Part shown: piece after piece, positions 27,716 through 35,400 of the stretch
Numbering within the stretch: position 1 is the first letter of the stretch
How the letters are laid out: every line of letters starts with the position of its first letter
NCBI GenBank assembly: GCA_041690675.1
Contig: JAWLGU010000012.1
Coordinates: forward strand, 1-64,000
Origin: UBA7803 sp041690675
GTDB lineage: Bacteria > Pseudomonadota > Gammaproteobacteria > Pseudomonadales > Azotimanducaceae
Direction: 5' to 3'
Length of the DNA stretch: 64,000 bases
Made by a program: the position numbers and the translations under genes
The notes under the pieces: generated by a model
What the model was told of the DNA's origin: nothing
The model's input: only the letters and a program-made list of their open reading frames with translations
Databases searched by the model: none

Positions 27716-28780
27716 ATGCTGACCGAAGACCAGATGCGCGCCGCCGTCGCGACGCGGGACGCCTCCTGCGACGGCCGCTTCGTGTACGCCGTCGTCACCA
27801 CCGGCGTCTTCTGCCGGCCCTCGTGCGCGGCGCGCCCGGCCCGGCCGGAAAACCTGAGGTTCTTTGCCGATCCGTTCGCCGCGACGGCCGCCGGCTACCG
27901 GCCCTGCCGCCGCTGCCGTCCCGGCTCATCCGCGGACGAGCTCGCCGACATGGCCGAGATCGCCCGCTACATCGAGGTCCATAGCGACCAGCGTCTCACC
28001 CTGGCTCACCTGGCCGAGCGGGCCGCCTGCTCCACCTCCCAGTTGCAGAGACGGTTCAAGGCGGCGTTCGGCGTGACCCCGAAGCTCTTCCACGACGCGG
28101 TCCGGCTGGCCGGCTTCAAGACCGCCTTGAAGGCGGGCGACGATGTCACGGACGCCATCTACCGCGCCGGTTTCGGATCGCCGAGTCGGGTGTATGGCGA
28201 GACCGCCCGCAACATCGGCATGACGCCGAGCGCCTACCGGGCCGGTGGCGCCGGCGAGACCGTCGCCTACGCCTGCCGCGACACCGCCCTGGGCCCGCTG
28301 CTCATGGCCGCCACGGACCGGGGTGTCTGCTTCGCCCAGTTCGGCGACAGCCCGGAGACGCTGAAGCGTCAGCTCCGCGACGAGTTTCCCAACGCTCGGC
28401 TGCAGATCTCGCCAGCCGAGCACTCCCCGCCCCTGGATGCCTGGATCGACGCCCTGGTGGCCCACGTCGACCGCCGCGCGCCTCGCCCGGAGCTGCCGTT
28501 GGACCTCCGCGGCACCGCCTTCCAGATCAAGGTGTGGCGCTTCCTTCTGGGAATCCCCGAGGGCGACGTCGTCAGCTACGGCGAGGTGGCCGAGGGCATC
28601 GAGCAGCCCACGGCGATCCGCGCCGCGGCATCCGCCTGCGCCGCCAATCGAGTGGCCGTGCTGGTGCCGTGCCATCGGGTGCTGCGCGGCGACGGCAGCC
28701 TGGGCGGCTACCGCTGGGGGCCGGCGCGCAAGCGGGCGCTGCTGGATGTGGAGCGGGCACGCGCCCGGGAGCGCTCGTGA
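27716..28780 (+). CDS. ada: Ada-type bifunctional methyltransferase/AraC regulator
   Basis: 354 aa. Domains in order: N-terminal zinc/methyl-acceptor domain with FCRPSC (C33, C37) and YRPCRRC (C64, C67); AraC-type HTH (about 85-175, LTLAHLAERAACSTSQLQRRFKAAFG); C-terminal methylguanine methyltransferase with the active-site PCHRV after the RAAASACAANR segment. It removes methyl groups from alkylated DNA and, once methylated on the N-terminal Cys, activates its own regulon. The stop overlaps the GTG start of the next gene, which encodes an Fe/2OG oxygenase, so the two are coupled. Confidence 0.95.
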   Translation: MLTEDQMRAAVATRDASCDGRFVYAVVTTGVFCRPSCAARPARPENLRFFADPFAATAAGYRPCRRCRPGSSADELADMAEIARYIEVHSDQRLTLAHLAERAACSTSQLQRRFKAAFGVTPKLFHDAVRLAGFKTALKAGDDVTDAIYRAGFGSPSRVYGETARNIGMTPSAYRAGGAGETVAYACRDTALGPLLMAATDRGVCFAQFGDSPETLKRQLRDEFPNARLQISPAEHSPPLDAWIDALVAHVDRRAPRPELPLDLRGTAFQIKVWRFLLGIPEGDVVSYGEVAEGIEQPTAIRAAASACAANRVAVLVPCHRVLRGDGSLGGYRWGPARKRALLDVERARARERS

Positions 28781-29502
28781 ACGCCGCCGCACTCGCGGCT
28801 CCGCGCACGGTGGCGGATCTCGACTGGGAAGCGATGGCGCGAGATCTCGATGAGCGGGGCTTCGCCGTGACGCCCACCATCGTCGCTCCTGCCGCCTGCC
28901 GGCGCCTGCGCCGCAGCTTCGACGACGGAACGGCTCGTTTCCGCGCCACCGTGGACATGGCCCGCTACAACTTCGGCCAGGGACGCTACCGGTACTTCGA
29001 CTATCCCCTGCCCGACGTGGTGGATGCCCTGCGTCAGGCGTTCTATCCCCACCTGGCCGCCATCGCCAACACCTGGCGCGAACGCCTCGGCCAGCCAGCG
29101 GACTGGCCCACCTCGCTTCGCGACCTGACGGCACGCTGTCACGCCCAGGGGCAGTCCCGGCCGACGCCGCTGCTGCTGCGATACCAGGCGGGGGACTACA
29201 ACTGCCTGCACCAGGATCTCTACGGGCCCATCCACTTCCCGCTGCAGGTGGTCGTCCTGCTGAGCCGCCCGGTCGACGAGTTCCACGGCGGTGAGCTGAT
29301 TCTGGTGGAGCAGCGTCCGCGCATGCAGTCGCGGCCCCTGGTCGTCCCGCTGCTGCAGGGTCAGGCGGCGATCATTCCCGTGCGGGAACGCCCCCGACTC
29401 GGCACTCGGGGTTGGCATCGCACCCAGATGCGCCACGGCGTCGCCACGGTGACCGCGGGCTGTCGCAGCACCCTGGGGCTGATCTTCCACGACGCCCGCT
29501 GA
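28777..29502 (+). CDS. 2OG-Fe(II) oxygenase coupled to Ada
   Basis: 241 aa from GTG 28777, in GTGA overlap with ada. The Fe ligands appear in NCLHQDLYGPIHFPLQVV (H-x-D) and in the distal RTQMRHGVATVTAG (His), with the 2OG-binding Arg near CRSTLGLIFHD. The N-terminal half is helical. It is not AlkB by motif (no NxYxxGxDxIxWHxD), but its coupling to Ada suggests a function in alkylation damage response; an oxidative demethylase-like role is inference. Confidence 0.88.
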   Translation: MNAAALAAPRTVADLDWEAMARDLDERGFAVTPTIVAPAACRRLRRSFDDGTARFRATVDMARYNFGQGRYRYFDYPLPDVVDALRQAFYPHLAAIANTWRERLGQPADWPTSLRDLTARCHAQGQSRPTPLLLRYQAGDYNCLHQDLYGPIHFPLQVVVLLSRPVDEFHGGELILVEQRPRMQSRPLVVPLLQGQAAIIPVRERPRLGTRGWHRTQMRHGVATVTAGCRSTLGLIFHDAR

Positions 29503-29570
29503 CCGACGCGCGCAGCCGCGGACTGGTACGATGCCGGATACCCGGCGGAACGCCATGACGAGGGGACGCC

Positions 29571-30434
29571 ATGAGATTGGCACGTAAGGTCGCCGTGATC
29601 ACCGGGGGAGCCAGCGGCATGGGCAAAGCCACGGCGCTGCGCTTCCTCGACGAAGGAGCGCGCGTGGTGATCGCGGACTACAACGCAGAGAACGGGGCAC
29701 GGACCCTGCGCGAGGCGAACGCCGCGGGACACGGCGACGCGGTGGACTTCGTCCGCACCGATGTGGCGCGGGAACGCGACGTGGAAGTGGCGTTGCAGCA
29801 CGCCCTTTCCCGGTTCGGCCGTCTCGACGTGCTGTTCAACAACGCGGGGGTCGGCGGTGCCATCGGGCCGCTCACCGAGACCACCGTCGAAGACTGGGAC
29901 TACACCATGGACGTGCTCGCCAAGGGGGTGTTCCTGGGCATCAAGCACGCGGCCCGCATCATGCGCACTCGAGGTCAGGGCGGCTCCATCATCAATACCG
30001 CATCCATCGCCGCACTGAGCGGCGACGGCGGCCCCCTGGTCTATTCGGCGGCCAAGGCGGCGGTGGTCAACCTCACCATGTCCGCGGCGGTGGAGCTGGC
30101 GCCGGACCGCATTCGGGTGAACGCCATCTGCCCCGGCTTCATCGCCACTCCCCTCGCGGAAGGCGATCGCCCGGACGAGGTTCGAGCCGGTTTCGCGACC
30201 GCGCAGCCCTGGCCCGAATACGGGCGCGGCGAGCACATCGCCGGCGCCGCACTGTTTCTCGCCAGCGACGATTCCACCTTCGTCACCGGCGAGGCGCTGG
30301 TGGTGGACGGCGGGCTGACCGCCGCCGGACCGGAGCTGTCGAAGAAATTCCCCCGCACCTCCGGCCGCCGCGCCCGCGTGAGCGGAATCACCCGGGGCAG
30401 CACCGGCGAGCCGCCGGACCTGAGGCCCATCTAG
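29571..30434 (+). CDS. SDR family oxidoreductase
   Basis: 287 aa. Cofactor motif TGGASGMGKATALRF, then LFNNAGVGG, active-site Ser in NTASIAALSG and YSAAK (Y-x3-K); the family end-motif SDDSTFVTGEALVVDGG. The C-terminal extension (about 35 residues, basic) is longer than usual. A Shine-Dalgarno-like GAGGGGAC precedes the ATG. NAD(H) preference is suggested by the Asp after beta-2 (VVIADYNAE), but the substrate is unknown. Confidence 0.9.
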   Translation: MRLARKVAVITGGASGMGKATALRFLDEGARVVIADYNAENGARTLREANAAGHGDAVDFVRTDVARERDVEVALQHALSRFGRLDVLFNNAGVGGAIGPLTETTVEDWDYTMDVLAKGVFLGIKHAARIMRTRGQGGSIINTASIAALSGDGGPLVYSAAKAAVVNLTMSAAVELAPDRIRVNAICPGFIATPLAEGDRPDEVRAGFATAQPWPEYGRGEHIAGAALFLASDDSTFVTGEALVVDGGLTAAGPELSKKFPRTSGRRARVSGITRGSTGEPPDLRPI

Positions 30435-30441
30435 CCTGCGG

Positions 30442-30900
30442 TCAGTGCTCGGCGGCGACGCCGCGAATCGCGCCCAGAGCCTCTCGGATGCCTTCGCTAC
30501 CCACCGGCTTGGCCAGATGCGCGTCGAAACCCGCCGCCTCGCTGCGCTGTCGGTCGCAGGGCCGATCGTACCCTGTGAGCGCTACCAGCGGCAGATCGCG
30601 CAACCGGGGATCGTCGCGGATGATGCGTGCCAGGTCGTAGCCCGACAGGTCGTCGGGCAGCCCGAGGTCACACAGCACCAGATCCACATCCTGCTCGCGC
30701 AACGACGCCAGAGCCGCCCCCCCGTTGCGCGCCAGCACCACCTGGTAACCCTGGGATTCCAGCAGCATGCGCAGCAGAGTGCCCGCATCCGCGTCGTCTT
30801 CCACGACCAGAACGCGCTGTACCGATTGACGCCGAGCCACCGCCCGGCTCACCTGAAATTCCTCGTCATGTACGATTCCATCATTCGGCACCTCCCCCAC
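30442..30900 (-). CDS. Single-domain response regulator (REC)
   Basis: 152 aa with a receiver domain only. The acidic pocket is in VLVVEDDADAG, the phospho-acceptor Asp in VLCDLGLPDDLSGYDL, and Thr/Lys switch residues in LVALTGYD and HLAKPVGSEG. No output domain follows, so it acts by protein-protein interaction, like the REC domain at the end of the hybrid kinase encoded at 53425-55320, whose sequence is similar (ALVDLGLPGIDGYEVAR, LVKPASL). Converges with the SDR gene, 8 bases apart. Confidence 0.9.
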   Translation of the reverse strand: MGEVPNDGIVHDEEFQVSRAVARRQSVQRVLVVEDDADAGTLLRMLLESQGYQVVLARNGGAALASLREQDVDLVLCDLGLPDDLSGYDLARIIRDDPRLRDLPLVALTGYDRPCDRQRSEAAGFDAHLAKPVGSEGIREALGAIRGVAAEH

Positions 30901-31049
30901 GAGGCGTTCACGAGACCACGATCAGAATGCGATTCTGCGCCCTGCCGGGAAGCCTCACATTGACGGACCTCTTGGCGCGCCCGGGCGATGCGGGGTAGCG
31001 AGCCTTTTGTCATACTCCGACCGACGCCAACAAAACGGGGGGAGAAACC

Positions 31050-31814
31050 GTGGGACGGGTAGAGGGGAAAGTCGCAATCGTCACGGGCGCCGGGTCCAAT
31101 CCGGGCCTGGGCCGGGCCACCGCCCTGGCCCTGGCTCGCGAAGGCGCTCGCCTGGTCGTCACCGATGTGGACTTCGATGGGGCCGAGGACTGCGCCCGCG
31201 CCATTCGTGAAGTGGGCGGAGAGGCGCTGGCCCTGCATCAGGACGTCACCAGCGAAGACGGTTGGAAGGACGTCATCGCTCGCACCACCGAGGCCTTCGG
31301 ACGGCTCGACGTGCTGGTCAACAATGCCGGCATCGCCGTCCTCGAGCCCATCGACGATCTGACCCTGGAGGATTGGCGGCGCCAGATCGACGTCAACCTC
31401 ACCAGCGTGTTCCTTGGTTGCAAGCACGCCATGCCGGCCATGCGGGCAGCCGGCGGCGGCTCGCTCGTCAACCTCTCGTCGGTAGCGGGACTGGTCGGGA
31501 TGGCTCGCTGCGTGGCCTACGGCGCCGCCAAGGGCGGCGTGCGCATCATGACGAAGAGCATCGCCATCGAAGGTGCCCGCGACAACATCCGCTGCAACTC
31601 GGTGCATCCCGGCGTCATCTGGACCAACATGCAGGCCGAGGCCACCGGGCAGACGGACCCAGCCGGGGTGAACGTGGGGCCTGAGCGGGTGCCGCTGGGT
31701 CGCGTCGGCCAACCCGAGGACATCGCCAACTGCATTCTCTACCTCGCTTCTGACGAGTCGAGCTACGTCACCGGAGCGGAGTTCACGGTAGATGCCGGAA
31801 TGACGGCCCAATAG
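31050..31814 (+). CDS. SDR family oxidoreductase
   Basis: 254 aa from GTG 31050. TGAGSNPGLGRATALALA is the dinucleotide motif, VLVNNAGIA and the active-site Ser in NLSSVAGLVG and YGAAKG (Y-x3-K) follow, then DESSYVTGAEFTVDAG. Asp after beta-2 (VVTDVDFDG) suggests NAD(H). It sits immediately before the tRNA-Gly gene, convergent with it. The substrate is unknown. Confidence 0.9.
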   Translation: MGRVEGKVAIVTGAGSNPGLGRATALALAREGARLVVTDVDFDGAEDCARAIREVGGEALALHQDVTSEDGWKDVIARTTEAFGRLDVLVNNAGIAVLEPIDDLTLEDWRRQIDVNLTSVFLGCKHAMPAMRAAGGGSLVNLSSVAGLVGMARCVAYGAAKGGVRIMTKSIAIEGARDNIRCNSVHPGVIWTNMQAEATGQTDPAGVNVGPERVPLGRVGQPEDIANCILYLASDESSYVTGAEFTVDAGMTAQ

Positions 31815-31838
31815 GCGCCGCGGCGGCAGGGGGAAGAT

Positions 31839-31914
<76 letters not shown>

Positions 31915-31959
31915 GTAGGGCTGCGTATTGTGCCGAAACCGGTCAGAAATACAAGCCTT

Positions 31960-31993
31960 TGGCGAGCCTTCGGCGAGCCTTCCGCGAACCTCT
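31960..31993. repeat. 11-nt tandem repeat related to the one beside the scaffold gap
   Basis: Two near-exact copies of GGCGAGCCTTC and a diverged third (CGCGAACCTC). The word matches the GGCGAGCCGTTC unit of the array at 27045-27196 except for a one-base deletion. It lies between the tRNA-Gly 5' end and a lipoprotein gene. Confidence 0.55.
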
Positions 31994-32006
31994 AGCGTAA
32001 CCGCCC

Positions 32007-32507
32007 TTACGAATCCTCTGTAACTGCGCCGTCGCAGACCAGGCTGCCCTGGTCGAAGACGATGCGCCAGCGGCCGGCGCCTTCCCGGCGCCAGATGGAG
32101 CTGAACCGGCCGACCAACCGCCCGGAGGGGTCGTAGACCGGACCGGTGCTGAGAGCCAGGGTGCCGGATTCCAGCACTTCCACCCGGTCCGGCTCCCACG
32201 AAAAGGGCGCCGTAGCGCCCTTGAAGAACGGGCGCCACGCCGCAGCCACCGCGGCCTTGCCGCGAGTGGCCGTCTCCCCCGAGAAGAACACCGCTTCTTC
32301 CGAAAGGAACGACGCGAAAGCTGCATGGTCGCGATCCGCCATCGTCCGGGCGAAGGCCCGCTCCGTTTCCGTCACCTGTTGCTGCAGGGAGCCGGGCTCG
32401 CCGAGGTTGGCACAGGCGCCGGCAAGGGCAACCCCCAGCAGAAGGAGCAGCACGGCAGCAGCCTGCCGCGGCAGCCGCGCAGGCGCTCGATCGAAAGTCA
32501 CGTTCAT
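32007..32507 (-). CDS. DUF4440/SnoaL-like lipoprotein
   Basis: 166 aa from ATG 32507. Lipoprotein-type signal ending LAGAC, then a single NTF2-like domain: VTETERAFARTMADRDHAAFASFLSEEAVFF, GKAAVAAAWRPFF, and YDPSGRLVGRFSSIWRREGAGRWRIVFDQG. This matches the DUF4440 superfamily (SnoaL-like fold), often of unknown function and sometimes scaffolding or ligand-binding. The periplasmic lipoprotein location is predicted from the signal. Confidence 0.85.
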   Translation of the reverse strand: MNVTFDRAPARLPRQAAAVLLLLLGVALAGACANLGEPGSLQQQVTETERAFARTMADRDHAAFASFLSEEAVFFSGETATRGKAAVAAAWRPFFKGATAPFSWEPDRVEVLESGTLALSTGPVYDPSGRLVGRFSSIWRREGAGRWRIVFDQGSLVCDGAVTEDS

Positions 32508-32620
32508 CGAATATCCGTCACCATATGAGTACACAGCCTGCCGGGCTGGGATTTTCCCCCAAGTCGCAGCAGACTCCCAGTCCCCTGCCGCCAGCCGGGC
32601 CAAGGACGGGCAACGGCGGC

Positions 32621-33424
32621 TCAGGTCCTGGTCGCGGTGACAATGTGGGCGGACACCGGGAACGCGACGGCACCGTCGGTCGTGACGTACGGCGCGAGCG
32701 CCTCCTCAGCGGCCTCCAGGATGCGCGCGACGGTCGCCTCCGGCAGCACTACGCCGACCGCCGGCAGCCAGCCCCGGAGGTCTGCCTCCACCATGGCTCG
32801 CGCCGAGGGAAATCGCGCCGTGCCGCCGCGGGTGACGAGCACCGGCTCCAGGACGCCCGCTGCCGCGCACAGAGCGGCAAGCCGTGCCGGGTCGCCAAGG
32901 GCGAATGGAATGTGCAGAGCCTCGGCGGCCGCGTCCCCGGCGAGCATCTCCAGCAGGGTCGCCTCAGCCCGGTATGCGGGTATGGCAGTCAGCGCGTTCC
33001 ACACCGCCACCGCCAGCCGCCCGCCTGGTGCCAGCACACGAAGCGCTTCGCTCAAGGCCCGGCGCGGATCGTCGAACAGCATGAGGCCGAACTGACAGAC
33101 CACCGCATCGAAGGAAGCGTCCGGGAACGGCAGGAAATCGGCGCTGCCCTGGTGCCACTCGACGGCGGGTGCGATGCGCCGGGCCACCTCCAGCATGCCG
33201 CGGTTCCGGTCCAGCCCCGTCACTCGGCCGGTGGGGCCGACTCGGTTCAGTACCTCACGGGCGAGAACGCCGGTACCACAGGCGAGGTCGAGGACGCGTT
33301 CGCCGGAGCGGATTCCGGCGGCCTCCGCCACGGGCGCAGCCCAGGGGCCGAAGAGCGCCGGCACCATCAGCGATTCGTACGCGGTGGCGGCATCGACCAG
33401 GTCCTGAAAGGGGGGATTCTCCAC
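32621..33424 (-). CDS. Class I SAM-dependent methyltransferase
   Basis: 267 aa from GTG 33424, chosen because GGAG lies upstream and the sequence there (ENPPFQDLVDAATAYESL) looks like a proper N-terminus; a longer frame to 33493 exists. The SAM-binding motif is VLDLACGTGVLAREVL, the second acidic motif GLDRNRGML, and ALRVLAPGGRLAV the post-motif. Substrate unknown; the UbiE-like topology is common among small-molecule methyltransferases. Confidence 0.88.
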   Translation of the reverse strand: MENPPFQDLVDAATAYESLMVPALFGPWAAPVAEAAGIRSGERVLDLACGTGVLAREVLNRVGPTGRVTGLDRNRGMLEVARRIAPAVEWHQGSADFLPFPDASFDAVVCQFGLMLFDDPRRALSEALRVLAPGGRLAVAVWNALTAIPAYRAEATLLEMLAGDAAAEALHIPFALGDPARLAALCAAAGVLEPVLVTRGGTARFPSARAMVEADLRGWLPAVGVVLPEATVARILEAAEEALAPYVTTDGAVAFPVSAHIVTATRT

Positions 33425-33540
33425 GGCGGAGCGCTCCGACGACCTGAACGTGGCGGCGAGAGCAATTACACGCCACGGTCCGTGCCCCGTCAACTTGCCG
33501 CGGGAGGTTCGCCTTTGCCCCTACGAGCGGTCGGATCACC

Positions 33541-34071
33541 TCAGCAATCGGGCCGCAGCACCGAATACAGAACCGCCGGGCTGGAGATTCCCCGCACCCG
33601 GGTGCGCTTCGCGAGCACGGCGTCTCGCTCGGCTCCCACCTTCTCGGCCACCCGCTGACTCCTGGTGTTTTCCACGGCGGCAACGATCTCGATGCGGTCC
33701 AGGCTGGTGTTCGTGAAGACCCAGCGGAGTAGTTGCGCGACCGCGGCCGGAGCTATCCCACAACCGGCGCAGGAGGTGCGTACCCAATAACCGAGGTTGG
33801 CGACACCGTCCATGACGTTGATGGAATTGATGCCGCAGCCGCCGGCGAACCGGCCTCCGGCCATGATGGCGAAATCGAACAGAGTTCCGTCCCGTCGCCC
33901 TGCGATGGTGGTTTCGATCCAGGTCCGCGCATCCGCCAGGCCGTAGCCAGCGTGGCACCAGGGCATGAAGGGGGAAACCTCGGCCACGGATTCACGCGCC
34001 GCCTCGGCCAAGGCCTCGGCGTCTCCCGGCTCGTAGGGGCGAATGACGACGTTATCCGGAAGCTTCGTCAT
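33541..34071 (-). CDS. GNAT family N-acetyltransferase (RimJ/RimL-like)
   Basis: 176 aa from ATG 34071. The typical RimJ-like pattern is present: VVIRPYEPGDAEAL at the N-terminus, GYWVRTSCAGCGIAPAAVAQLLRWVF (the acetyl-CoA-binding segment) and RIEIVAAVENTRSQRVAEKVGA. It acetylates an amine, possibly a protein N-terminus or an antibiotic. It overlaps the dihydrofolate-reductase-like gene upstream by 20 bp, so the genes are translated in series. Confidence 0.88.
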   Translation of the reverse strand: MTKLPDNVVIRPYEPGDAEALAEAARESVAEVSPFMPWCHAGYGLADARTWIETTIAGRRDGTLFDFAIMAGGRFAGGCGINSINVMDGVANLGYWVRTSCAGCGIAPAAVAQLLRWVFTNTSLDRIEIVAAVENTRSQRVAEKVGAERDAVLAKRTRVRGISSPAVLYSVLRPDC

Positions 34072-34621
34072 GTGGAGATGGCACCTCATAGCGCAGCTCG
34101 GCGAAGGCATCGCCGAAGGTGGTCGCGGACATCAGCCGCAACGGTGGCGTCACGATCTCACGCGGCAGAAGCGGCGATCCGGCGCCCAGGGTGACGGCGG
34201 CTACCTGAACGATCAGCTCGTCGAGAAGCCCGTGATCGTAGAACTGACCTGCCAGCTCGCCACCGCCGCAGATCCACACGTTCCTGCCATTCGCCGCCGA
34301 GACCATTTCCCTGTGCACCGGCCGCACGTCTCCGCGAACGAAGCGGATGTCCGCCCCCGGAACGCCGTCCAGGGATCGGCTGGTGAAGACCCAGACCGGC
34401 TGCTGATACGGCCAAGTGACCTCGTTCGAGTCGGCCCGGACCAGGTGGTCCAGAATCCACTGGTAGGTGGCGGACCCCATGGCGATGGCCCCGACCTCGC
34501 GGATGAACGCAGGATAGCTGGTGGCCTCCACGTCGCCGAGCTGCAGCAGCCAGTCGAGAGAATGATTCGGGCCCGCGATGAAACCATCCAGACTGGCGGC
34601 TGCGTAGTATTGCGTCTTCAC
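34052..34621 (-). CDS. Dihydrofolate reductase family protein (RibD C-terminal type)
   Basis: 189 aa from GTG 34621, overlapping the preceding lipoprotein stop by 4 bp. YYAAASLDGFIAGPNHSLDWLL at the N-terminus, AIAMGSATYQWIL, VWVFTSRSL and NVWICGGGELAGQFYDHGLLDELIVQVAAVTLGAG match the DHFR/RibD C-terminal reductase fold. It is probably an NADPH-dependent reductase; whether folate or a pyrimidine is the substrate cannot be said. Confidence 0.9.
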   Translation of the reverse strand: MKTQYYAAASLDGFIAGPNHSLDWLLQLGDVEATSYPAFIREVGAIAMGSATYQWILDHLVRADSNEVTWPYQQPVWVFTSRSLDGVPGADIRFVRGDVRPVHREMVSAANGRNVWICGGGELAGQFYDHGLLDELIVQVAAVTLGAGSPLLPREIVTPPLRLMSATTFGDAFAELRYEVPSPHDEASG

Positions 34622-35136
34622 GGGCTCTGCGAGCCGCAGGCCGCGGCCTGAGACACCGGATGCAGAATGGTCGCCTCGAGGACGTTGCCCCGGTAATTGT
34701 ATTCCTCCACCCGGGAAAAGCGTCCCTGAACGATCATCGGATCCGTGTCGATGTCGCAGGGCTCTCCCGCCAGATTGACGGCAACGATGTTCGGCGCGTC
34801 GAGGAGCGTTAGCGCCTGCTCGCTGGTGGCCGCGAATCCCTTCGGGCTTGCAGCCTCCAGCCACAACGGCGCGATGAATCGGACGTGGCGATCTTCGTAA
34901 CGCTCGGGATGAACGATCAGGTCGATGATGGAGACGCTGCACGCCGTCTGCCCGTCGTAGCCGCAATCGACTGGCGTGGGAAACGCGGCACAGGACGCCA
35001 GGATGACGGTGGAGGCGGCGAGCAGCCCCGCCGGTCTCACGCGATGCCGCTCGTCGGAGCCGTCACCCCGGACGTGGCGCAGAGTCTTCCCCTTGCTCCC
35101 GGGTTCCATCATCCCACCAACCTTCCAGCTCGACAT
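34618..35136 (-). CDS. Lipoprotein, unknown function
   Basis: 172 aa; the first ATG is used but internal starts (MMEP) are possible. A lipobox LASC at about residues 46-49 follows a hydrophobic segment (AGLLAASTVILASC); the 30-residue charged N-extension before it is odd for a signal peptide, so the true start may be nearer the hydrophobic part. The mature region contains an OB-like pattern (DLIVHPERYEDRHVRFIAPL, NIVAVNLAGEP, MIVQGRFSRVEEYNYRG). First gene of an overlapping three-gene run. Confidence 0.65.
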   Translation of the reverse strand: MSSWKVGGMMEPGSKGKTLRHVRGDGSDERHRVRPAGLLAASTVILASCAAFPTPVDCGYDGQTACSVSIIDLIVHPERYEDRHVRFIAPLWLEAASPKGFAATSEQALTLLDAPNIVAVNLAGEPCDIDTDPMIVQGRFSRVEEYNYRGNVLEATILHPVSQAAACGSQSP

Positions 35137-35384
35137 GCCTGACCGCCCAGCATAACCGCCTTGGCACGCCGCGCAGCAGCCTTTTCAGCGGCAATTGCGA
35201 CGCCGGTCCCACAGTGGCCCGCTGCGGTTCGCGCACTCTGCAGGGGTCGCGTGTCGACGAGTTGCCCGGCCGAGCGCAGGGACTCCACGTAATCCAGCGC
35301 CTCCTGACGCAGGTCGAGCCACTCTTCCCGGGACAGTTCGTTCAGCTTGCGCTCTTCTTCGTACGCCAGGCACAGGTATGTCAT
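35109..35384 (-). pseudogene. Truncated YciI-like gene
   Basis: The first 52 codons (MTYLCLAYEEERKLNELSRE to RPLQSARTA) resemble the start of YciI/DGPF-type proteins (MKYLCLIYED, SGHYVASEALQP). The continuation in the same frame (AAGHCGTGVAIAAEKAAARRAKAVMLGG) no longer resembles that family; the DGPF motif and the rest of the fold are missing. It is probably a remnant of a gene cut by a deletion or frameshift. No continuation of the family is visible in other frames nearby. Confidence 0.6.
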
Positions 35385-35400
35385 GACAACGATCTCCGCT

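Noticed and set aside
31960..31993. CRISPR array from the short repeats near tRNA-Gly or the gap
   Set aside because: Units are 11-12 nt and contiguous, without spacers, and no cas genes are nearby.
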